Of a stretch of DNA of 12,002 nucleotides, positions 1-9,800 are shown piece by piece. Where the stretch lies: assembly GCA_026770595.1 (NCBI GenBank), contig MU633556.1, forward strand, positions 50,357-62,358, given 5' to 3'. Under the pieces are notes generated by a model. It did not search any database. It worked only from the letters and a program-made list of their open reading frames with translations, and had not been told where the DNA came from. Numbering within the stretch: the stretch's first letter is position 1; each line of letters opens with the position of its first letter. The translations under genes were made by a program, and so were the position numbers. This DNA comes from Ochromonadaceae sp. CCMP2298. Its lineage: Eukaryota > Sar > Synurophyceae > Ochromonadales > Ochromonadaceae.

Positions 1-888
1 GGGACGGGGGCAAGGGTAGGGGAAGACGGGGGCACAGGGACGGGCGGGAATGGAGTCGCTGCGGGGGTTGAGGCCGGGGGGGCTGGGGACCGAGACAGGG
101 GTGGGGGTGGAGACGGGACTGAGGCCCCCACCTATTGCATCGACCTCATCCGCGCCCACCTGCGCCAGCCCCTCCTGCAGGCTGTGGTGCTCCTGGCAGT
201 ACAGAGGGCCATCTGTCCCTCAGAGGCAGTGGAGGCGCTGTTCACACTGCAGACGCTGCTAGTCGGTGACTCAGTCGCACAGGGGCACTTCGCGGCCGCG
301 GGGGGGTATGGTAAGATAGCCGCTATGCTGCTGCGGGTGGAGGAGAATTTGGAGCTGCTGGCCCCCTGCAGTGACTCATCACACGCAGCTGCTGCGGGTG
401 CAGGTAGGGGTGGCGGTGTGGGTGCGGGAGCAGGGGTGGGTGTGGGTGAGGGGGGGCATCGGAGTGGGGGGAAGAGTGATGAAGGGTCAGGTATAGGGGC
501 CAGTGCAGGCGCGGGCGTGCAGGGCTCAGCCCTTAGCAGAGACAGTAGCACTGGGGTGGTGGGGGTGGCAGTGGGGACCGGGACGGGCGCAGGTGTGGAT
601 GTGGGGGCTGACGGCAAATCGCCCGCCAAATCCACCCCCTCTAGCAGTAGTGCAAAGGCAGGGACTGGGGCTGGGGCTGGGGCGAAAGCAAGAGGTAGAG
701 GTGCAGGGGGGGTGGGGGATGCGGGGGCAGCGATTCCTGCAGGGGCTATGGGCAGCGGTAGCGGGGTTGGGAGTAGTCTGCAGCTGGGGGGTAGGGAGGG
801 GGGTTCCTACTTCTCCCCCGCCCAGGCGCACTTCGATTCCTACTACAGCCACGTGGTGATGGTGCTGCTGAACCTTCTGTGCGACGAG
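1..888 (+). CDS. Exon 1 (5' partial): Gly-rich start, solenoid block, Gly/Ala insert
   Basis: Frame 1 is open from base 1 to the donor after GAG at 886-888 (phase 0). It encodes residues 1-296. Residues 1-42 are Gly/Asp/Arg-rich linker. Residues 43-124 form a helical block (YCIDLIRAHLRQPLLQAVVL, then an AAAGGYGKI segment) resembling the GGY-type repeats of BEACH-protein armadillo regions. Residues about 125-268 are a Gly/Ala/Ser/Val insert. Residues 269-296 restart the solenoid (FDSYYSHVVMVLLNLLCDE) and run directly into exon 2. No start codon is proposed because the frame enters from outside the window. Confidence 0.85.
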
Positions 889-3800
889 GTAAGGGGGGGT
901 ATTAGGGAATCAGGAGAGGGTGTATATCCATCTCGCAGTCGCTCATCACTTAACACACCTCCACCTCTTTTTCCCTCCACCTGTTTATCAGGTGTCCTCC
1001 ACGCACATCCACCACGGCTCCCACCTGCCCCACCTGCCCCCCAGAGGGTCAGAGGTGCGAAACCTGCCCGCCGTTGACCTTCTTCCTCTGCTGCTGCGCT
1101 GCGGCCACCCCAGCCTGACGGTAGTGGGACTGCGCTGCTGCTATGCCCTGCTGAGGCATGCGCCCAACGCATTAGTGCTGGAGGTGGGGGGGGTGGTGGT
1201 GGCGCTGTTAGAGGGGCTGATGGGGGTGGTGTTTCAGGGGACCCTGGGACCAGTAATGTCATCGGCGTGTGCACATGCTTGCGCTGATGCCCGTGCCAGT
1301 GCTAGTGCTGTTAGGGGTAAGGGAAGTGCGGGGGTGGGGGTGCGGAGCGGGGGGGGGGGGCGAGGCAGAGCGAAGGGCAGAGGCAGAGGCGGGAGTGAGC
1401 AGAGCCAGCACCAACCCCAGCACCCGCACCACTCACACCCGCACTTGCAAGCGCACTCCTTGTCCGTGCATGTGCTGGGCTGTCTGGCATCTGACCTGCT
1501 GCTGCTGCTGCAGATGCTGTCAGTGACCACTGCACTCAGGGACTGTGCTGTGCCTGCAGCCCTGGCGCTGATGCTGCTGCAGTCCTCGGCACAGCTGACA
1601 GAGAGCGTGGGTGGGGCTGGGGGCATGGGTGGGGGTGGGGGTGGGGGGATGGGGATGGGCGGAAGTAGTATGGGTATGGGCGGTATGGGGAATATGGGTG
1701 GTATGGGCGGTACGGGTAGGGGCAGCTCGTTTGGTGCGCGGAACAGCGATCTATCCGATTTGGGGGATGCGGACGAGGTCTATGCGGGTGCGCGCTGCCA
1801 GAACTGCGAGACGGAGCCAGCAGTGCTGCAGTGCCTACACGAGGGGTAAGGCATCTTTATGTCGTATGTGTTCTCACTTTTGTATTCCGGTTTTCTTCTA
1901 CCCTCGGCATTACCTGCACCTCCTGCATTTTGGCGCATACGTTCTGTTTGCTAACTTTTTCTCACTCTTTGCACCCCCTTACCCCTCCATACCCCCATAG
2001 CTGCCTGACGGACCGTGTGTTCCTCCTCTGCCCCGAATGCGACACCGTATTTCACAAGGCGCAGGCTAAGAGGTGTCACCTCCGAGTGCCCGTACTGCAG
2101 TCTGACTTCCGCCCCCCTGCCCTCTCCCCCTCTCCCTCTCCCTCTCTCTCCCGCTCCCGCTCTGCTTCTTTCTCTGGCGACAGCTCTTCTGTGAGCCCGC
2201 TGCTGAGCAGAGAGAGCTCCGGTGTGCACCTGGATAGGGCTGGCGACAGAGACAGGGAGAGGGACAGAAATAGAGATAGAGAGAGAAATAGGGACACCGG
2301 GTACACCTTCTCCGGAGCAGGGACAGGGAGGGGGATGAACCCGGGGCTGCACATACACTCCCACACACATGCACCCACACACACACCTGGGCGCACGGGG
2401 GCAGTGGCGCTGCTGCTGCTAGATCTGCCGGAGGGCTACAGGAGGTCCTTCCACAGGTTCCGGCTGCTGGGGGTGGGGCGCGGGGCACGGCTGGATGGAG
2501 GGTGTGTGGGGATGGGTGTGAGTGATGGAGATGTGGAGGGAGGTAGAGGAGATGGGGAAGGTGATGTGGATGGGAGCTTCGTACCCCCTCTGTCCATGCC
2601 CAAATTTACCCCCACACCTACCCCTATGCACCCGTTGCTAAGGGAGGGTCTGGAGTGCTTGCTGCTGGGCGCTCTGAGAGGCATCCTGGACGACAGAAAG
2701 GTACCCTCAGCCCTTAGCTGTTAGCTCCGAGCTCCCATTTCTTTAAGTGTTGCCCTGAGACAGCCCTGAGTCCTCGTCTATTATTCCTTATCTCTTTACC
2801 CTATGCCCTATGCCCTATGCCCTATGCCCTATGCCCGATGCCCTGACGTGTGCCTAACTCCCGATCTCCTTCCGCCGACACCACCAACCCCCATAGATTC
2901 GCGGACTCTCTGCACCGCTGTCTGTGTACCACGCGCTGCTATTGACGCTGCGCTACACTGTCTCCCACCGCCCCGACGCCTACTCCCCCGTACAGGCTGC
3001 TGCGGCTGAGGGCAGAGGCAGAGGTATGGGCATGGGTATGGGAGTGGGTGGGGGAGGGACGGGTGTGTGTGCAGAGGCGGTGGCGGTGGCGGATGCTCTA
3101 AATCTGGGGGAGCTGGCGGAGGGACGGGCTGACGTGCTAGCGCCTCTTGATAGTCCCCCTGGGACTTACGGGTATGGGGGCTATGGGGGCTATGGGGCTG
3201 CGGGCAGAGAGCGGGAAGGAAGTAGAGACTCGCCCAGTGAGGGGAATTTGGGCAGTGGACCTGGGAATGGGGGTGGGGCGGCAGCGGGTGCCGATGCTGG
3301 CAACATGGGGAATACGTTTGAGCGTGCTCCGCAGCCCCCAGAGGTGACACAGGGCAGTCCTCGCAGGGTGAAGGTGTCTCTGCTGGTGCAGTGTGCGGGG
3401 CGCTACCTGCTACCCAGGATGGAGGTGCATGGGGGTGCGGGGGCTGGGGCTGTTGGGGGTGGGGCTGGGGCTGGGGCTGGGGGTGGGGGTATGGGGGGGG
3501 ATCGCAGTGGGCGCTACTGGGAGTTGCAGGGGCTATTCAGGCACTCAGATATGGGCGTGGACCAGGATGGAGACAGGGATGGGGACATGGATATGGGGAT
3601 GGATATGGGAGGGATGGGTGGTGGTACGGGTATGGGTATGGGTATGGGTATGGGTGGCCTGGGTATGGACACAGGCATGGGAAGCAGCCCAGTGGCCACC
3701 CAGACCCTCTGCCTGGACCTGCTGCTAGCCTGTGGATCAGACGCCACCCTAGCCTTGCTGCTGGTAGGGCCCTCCCTCTACACGCAGGTGACCTGGGGGG

Positions 3801-6800
3801 ACCGACAGTACACCGCTTGGTTGCTACGCGAGGCAGTCGTGACGGCGCTGAACGTGGGTGCGCACACTCATGCGCAGAGGCTGCTGCAGTGGCTGGCGTG
3901 GGTGGCGCAGGGACAGACCACACGCAAGACCCGCACTCGCCGCCCCTCCTGGACACTCGGCCTGGCCTTGCCTGTCAAGGCGGGTGCGGGTGCAGGTATG
4001 GGTGCGTTCCCTTTCCCCTGCGCCTCTGTGCCCCCCACTGCCCCAGTGGTGTCTCTGACAGTAAGGCTGGTGGTGGTGCAGGAGCTGAGGCTGCTGCTGG
4101 GGGGTGCTGACATCACCAGCATGCCTGCACCCACACCCATCCCTACCGCGAGCGCCCCCGCCATTCCCGCAGTCTCCGCTCTGTCTATTCTCCCCCCTGC
4201 TCTCAGCGGTGGCGGTGAGGGCGGGAGCGGTGGAAGTGAGGGGGATGGAGGGGATTATTTCGGTCCCCCTGGTCCCCTGCTGGTGCAGCTGCAGGCAGTG
4301 CCCGTCACACCGCTCAGCGGCGACCCCGCCACGGGCCTGGGAATGGGCCAGGGCCAGGGACTGGGGCAGGGGCAGGGGCAGGGGCAGGGCGTGCATGGCA
4401 GTGACAGTCCCTCTGCTAGACGCCCCAGCACCACAGGACTGGCCTCTGCCTCCGCCTCCAACAACGCGGGCGGCGGTGGGGGAGGTTATGCTACTCCTGG
4501 CGGGGCGGTGGCCAGTGCACCACTGGGTCGGTACGCCGCGCCTCTATTCCACCACCTCATCTCCGCGCAGGCAGTCAAAAAACCTTTGATCGAGGCGGGG
4601 TTTGTAGAGATTTTGATAGAGATGACGATGGGAGAGTTGTGCTCACCGGCGGTCCTGTCTCTGCTCGACGCGGAGACGGATAGGGATGGGGAGGGTGGGG
4701 AGGGGAAAGAGGGGAGGGAAGGTGGGGTGCGCAGGGAGGGTAGGGATGAGAGCAGGGATAGACAGGATAGCAGGGGCAAGGACAGGCAAGACAGCAGGGT
4801 CAGCAGAGACAAGGACACCAAGTCGTCTCGTGACAGTCGGGATGGCAGGGGGGACAGGGAGAGAAACGACAGGGTCGGGGACAGAGACAGAGACAGGGGC
4901 GAGGAGGACCCTCCCAGCGAGCTCGAGCGGGAGGAGTGGTGGGGCGCTCTGACCTCGCTGGCTCTGCTGCTGGCCGGCTCTGACGAGGCAAAGGGGAGGC
5001 TGCAGCAGTGTCTGGGCGTGGAGAGGGTGGTGCGGTTTCTGCTGCCACTGCTGCAGGTGGCACAGGGGACTCTGACCCACGGACAGGGTGTGGGGCAGAC
5101 GCCGGGACAAGGACAGGGTATGGGGCAGGGGTATATAGGCCACGCACTGGGTCTGGGTCTGGGCCTGGGCGTGGGTGTTAACTACAGGAATGCACTGGCC
5201 ACTCTGGTGGTGGAGCTGTGCGTGCTGAGGGGGTCCTTCGCAGCACCCGCACCGGTATTCCTCGCCGCGCGCTTCCGCCTGCCGGGAGAGAGGGGGGACA
5301 GGTATAGGGCAGGTGTGGGTGTGGGTGTGGGTGCGGGTGCAGGTATGGGCGCAGGTGCGGGTATGGCTTCGGGTGCTGGTGCAGGTATGAGTGCGGGTGT
5401 GGGTGTGGGTGTGGGTGTGGGTGTGGGTGTGGGTGTAACTGGTCTGCTGAGTCTCTTCGTAGGGGGTTATCGCTCCCCCCCTCAACCGCCGCACACACGG
5501 GGGCCCCGCGGGGCAGACGCAGGCGTGGGCGTGGCGGCGTTATCGCAATTGGCTCCTATTTATTACATCCACCAGCGAGCCGCTCTGCTGCTCGCACCCA
5601 CCGCCCGCCCCCTGCCCCTGGCCCTGGTGTCTGACCGCTTCCGCCGCGGATTCGCCCGTACCTCCTCTCACTCGCTGCACCAATCTGGTGCAAATTTGAC
5701 CCCCTCTCTGCGCCTGGGCTTGGGGCTAGGCTACGGGGGCAGGAGCATGTCATCTCTGAAATCCGATTCGGGCCGCCCCCTGATGCGGCGAAACATGTCC
5801 ACAGCCTCGATGCACTCTGCTGAGAGCGACACTGGCTGGGAGGCAGAAAGCGGTGTAGCCTCGAGCCACGGTGACGCCCTGCGCAGCTCTGTCCACTCCC
5901 TGCACTCTCTGCACTCTCTGCACAGCTACCACAGCCTGCTGACGCTATCCCAAGCACTCAGCACACAACACACTCCCACCGCCTCTGTGGCTGGGGACTT
6001 CCCCCCCCAAGCGCCCCCCCCCTCCTTCGGCCCCTACCCCTACCCCTACCGCGGTCAGGGAACCTGGGACCCATCGCAGGCACCGTACGATATTTTGGGA
6101 ACATGGGACGACTACTCCCCCTCCCTCTACGGCAGAACCCAGTCAGAAAATGTGGCTTTTGCACGCAATGGCGCTAGCAATGCTGGTCTTTACACCGCGC
6201 CTGGATTCCTGCCTCAGACCGCGTTCCCCCCCACCTTCTCTGCCTCTGAGCTGGCCAGTGGTGCGCCCAGGGTGTATGTGCCGCTATTGCAGGGGCTGAG
6301 GCAGGGGATGGGGATGGGTGGGGGTATGGGTGGTATGGGGCAGGATACTCTGGGTGCCAGTGTGCTCGTACTGCTGCACCACAGCCTGCTGATCAGAGGC
6401 GGTTACAGTGTGCTGCTGCTGCCCCCCGTGGAGAGGCAGGGACAGGATCAGGGGCAGGGGCAGAAGGGCATGCAAACTGACGAGATGGGTGGTGTGGATA
6501 TTGGTGGGATGGATGGGATGAGTGAATTGGGGGGTTTGGATATGGGTATGGATGTGGATGGGGGCAGTAACTCTGTCACACCCAGCACCTCCAGACAGGT
6601 CAGCAGCAGCACGGACGCCGAGGGGCTGCTGCTTGAAATGGCGCTCGCGCTCAGGGAGAGGGAGGCGGGGACAGGGGCGGTCGGGGGAGTGGAGCCTGCG
6701 TCTATGCCTCTACCAGTACACCCACACCCGCCCCTGCCCCTGCCCCCACTGCCCGCAGAGAAGACTGACTGCCGGCTGGTGCTGCGCAAGCACCTAGGAA

Positions 6801-9800
6801 TGTACGTACCGTCATCCTTCGCACCGCCCCAGTGGCACGCCAGAGAAATCCCGCACCAGCCTGCCTTCTCAGGCCTCCTGTTGAGGCCTGAAAACTGCGA
6901 ACTGCTGCTAGCGGCTGCTGTCGTGGCGCCCCAAGACACTCAGTTGTTTTTGCTCTCTACGCTGTCCCACCTGCTAGATGGGAACCCCGCCAACACGCAC
7001 GCCTGCATCCACCGCCCTCGCACCTGTCTCGCCCTAGCCCGATTGGTGCCCTTTTTAGACGAAGAGCTGCAAGAGCACCTGGGTTATATCCTCTCCCAGG
7101 CGCTGCGATACAGCCTCCCCCAGCCAGTGCTGCAGGAGCTTATTAGGGCAGTGGGGCAGGGGCGGGCGCGGGGACAGGCGAGACAGGGGCCGGATATGAG
7201 CAAAGACAGAGAACTGGTTGAATTTCCAAGCGTGGGTGTGGGTGCGGGGGCCTCTGCCTCTACCTTTGCGTCCACCTCTGCCTCTGCCTTCGCGTCGCTG
7301 TCTCTCTCGCCCAAGCGACGGTTCTCGAATCCAGACAGGGATTTGGACATGGACCGGGACCAGGGCCAGGGCCAGGACCAAGGGCAGGCGTGGGGGCAGG
7401 GGCAGGGGCGCGGCTACAGTCGCAGTCTGTTGTTCGTCCTGGGGCGCACAGCTGAGCGCCAGAGCCCCTCCTGCTTTTTGCACTTCGATCTGCGCTCGCC
7501 GCTGCTGGGTCGGGTGGATTTGCCGCCCATCACTGCGCACGCGTTCGCCGCCGCCACGGCAGCAGCCGACGCAGATGCATTGGCAGAGGGCGCAGCGGTA
7601 GCGTCAGCAGTAGTATCAGCAGCAGTAGCAGCGGGTACAGCGAAAGTCGCGGGCGCGTGGGCTGGGACCGGTGCTGGTGGAGGTATCGCGGGAATGGCTG
7701 GCGTTAGCGCTGCAGGCGCTGCTTCTGGTACTGCTGGTGCAGCCAGTGCGGTGGCTGGTGTGGTTTGGGGGGGCAGTGGGGCCGCATCGACCACGGGTGG
7801 GGTTGGCGCTGGGCCTGAGCCTAGGCCTGGAGCGGGGCTGGGGTCTCAGGGCATGGGAGCTGTCAGCGGGGGTATGGGGAGTATGGAGGGTGGGGGCATG
7901 GGAGGCGAGGGGGCGGGTGGCACGGGAGCAGGTGGTGCGGGTTTCACGGTATGTGCGTGGGTACGACTGGGTTGCCTCGCTGCCTCTCCCACTGCTGCTC
8001 TCTTCCAGATGCACGCCACCTCTTCTCCCCTGCTGGTGGATGCATACTTCCGGGTTGTCTACAAGCTTACGTCCCCTCCATCCCCCGCCTCCACCGGCAG
8101 GGAAAAGGGCGACAGGGACCGGGCTGGGGGTGGGGATCGAGACAGGGACTGGGAGCGGGAGAGCGTACACTCACAGTACGAGGGCTCTGTGTCTGGGAGG
8201 GGGTACCAGGGACAGGGGATGGGCCAGGGGCAGAGCCAGGGGCAGGGGCAGTCGCAGGGGGGAGCGTTCGTGCCCCCCTCAGTAGGCAAGCGAGTTGCGC
8301 AGCTGTGTCTGTCCTTCGGCAAGAGCGTGGCAGACGCAGCACCCAGGTTCGGGCCCGACTACCCTCCGCATCCCCCGCACGCGCTGGATGCCTGGCATCC
8401 AGCTGCGGGTGCAGGCGCAGGTGTGGGTGCTGGTGGGGCTGTGGGGGGTACGGGCGCGGGGCCGGCAGACGAGGGTGCAGAGCCTCCGGCGCAGGTGCAG
8501 GCGCAGGCGTATGCAGAGGCCCTCGCTCAGGCCGGCGCGCACGCTCGCAGCGCCCGGCAGCAGCACTGGAGTCTGGCAGTGGAGCAGCTGTGTGGGGTGG
8601 ACGATGTCACACTCCCCCACCCGCCCCGCTCTCCCCACTCCCCCTCCTCCCGCTCTCCTCGCTCACCTTCGCGCCACTTCTTTAACACCGCTCCCACTGC
8701 CACTGCTACCACTACCCCTGCTGGTGCCCTTGCTGGCGGGGGAGGCTGTACATCCATTTCGTCGCCAACTGCTGCAGAACTGCGCCACGCGGCGTCAGTC
8801 TTAGCCAACTCCGTGTCGCACTTCGCCCTCCCTGACGTGCTGGTCGAGTACGACTGGGCGGAGATGGGAGACTGGCACCTACTGCTAATCACCGTTGGAG
8901 CGCAGGTAAGCTGCAGCGTGGACGGGGTGGCACAGCCGGTGATGCACTGGACGCCCCTGGGCTATCAGTACGATGGACCCTCCCTGGCACTCAAGCACGC
9001 CCGTGCCTCCTCTGCACACACACCAGGCCCAAGCCCTGTCCCCAACATTGGCCCCAGCCCGGTCCCCCCGACGCACGCATCTACCCCAGCCTCTGCCCAG
9101 GCCTCTGCCTCTGCCACCGCCCCCGCTGTCCCCGCCACCGCCACCAATCCTCACGCGTCCTCTGTCGCAGGCGACGTCCGAGCGGCGCAGGAGCAGTGGG
9201 CGGCGGCGGCGACTGTGGCGGAACAGGCTCGGCGCACGCGCATTGCTCTCAGCAGCTTCGACATTGGGGCTGCCCTGACGGGTGCTGCCGGTGATGGGGC
9301 TGCTGCTAGTGCTGGGGCTGGTACTGTGAATACTTTTGGTACTACTGGTACTGGTACTGGTACTGCTGCTACTGGCGCTGGCGCTGCTGCTGGCGCTGCC
9401 GGAGACGCGCGTTCGGTGCTGGTGTCTGTGGGAGGTCTGGCCCTGGAGGAGCCTGCCTACCGACTGCTGAGGGGCCACCTGTCTAAGGCCAACACACACA
9501 CGATGGCGGAGAGGGGCCAGGGATATGGGGGCTTTGAGGGAGATAGAGAGGGGAGATATATGTTTCAAGGTAGGGGGTATCAGGGTACAGGTGAGGGTGT
9601 GGGAAACACACCGGGGCCTGGCTTCTCTGCCTCGGAGGTGCTAAGGCTGTGTGGGCTGCTGCAGGCCTTCGACGCTGTCGTGGGGGGGTTCGCAGGATCT
9701 CTAGGGGAGGTGGCGGTGATCGCCGGAAGACCGGGGGAAGTAAGCGTAGCGGCGTGTCTGCGGGAGGGGGCGACGGCGGGTCTACGGGAACTGCAGGGCT

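Larger units (their letters stand above)
2629..3000 (+). other. Solenoid block spanning intron 3
   Basis: Residues 791-849 read as amphipathic helices (LLREGLECLLLGALRGIL, then LSVYHALLLTLRYTVSHR). The helical pattern runs through the exon 3-exon 4 junction, which supports that splice site. After residue 849 the sequence falls into Gly/Met linker. Confidence 0.6.

Noticed and set aside
50-262. ATG at position 50 as the gene start
   Set aside because: It is in frame 2, while the solenoid-like sequence of exon 1 is in frame 1 and is open from base 1.
132-635. Pro/Thr/Ala-rich minus-strand frame opposite exon 1
   Set aside because: Complement of the Gly/Val/Ala-rich insert; no start context and no domain.
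1796-2079. FYVE or PHD finger (FYVE being the known zinc finger of WDFY3)
   Set aside because: There is no R-R-H-H-C-R or W-x-x-D motif, and the C/H spacing with a closing H-x7-H fits a B-box better.
1831-2724. One continuous plus-strand frame through 1846-2000
   Set aside because: Its first part is T-rich intron with GTAAGG, CTAAC and CATAG signals and encodes unrelated hydrophobic sequence. Only 2002-2700 of this frame is exon 3.
2801-2842. Interstitial telomere sequence
   Set aside because: The unit CTATGCC is not a known telomere repeat and only six copies are present; treated as an intronic microsatellite.
3391-4110. Plus-strand frame 1 with Trp/Gly and Tyr/Gly repeats
   Set aside because: It is the shifted reading of the same GGGTAT and GGGGCT arrays. 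Solenoid-like sequence at 3683-4000 is only in frame 2.
5308-5440. CRISPR array
   Set aside because: There are no spacers between conserved repeats; it is a coding microsatellite in a eukaryotic exon.
4643-5494. Minus-strand open frame with a long His-Thr repeat
   Set aside because: The His-Thr run is simply the complement of the GGGTGT array. No domain is recognisable, and the plus-strand frame explains the region.
8909-9170. Possible intron starting CAG|GTAAGC
   Set aside because: The donor is good, but the segment encodes the V-x-C-x-V-D-G strand expected right after W-H-x3-I-T in a LamG fold. Its length with the best acceptor (262 bases) would break the frame.
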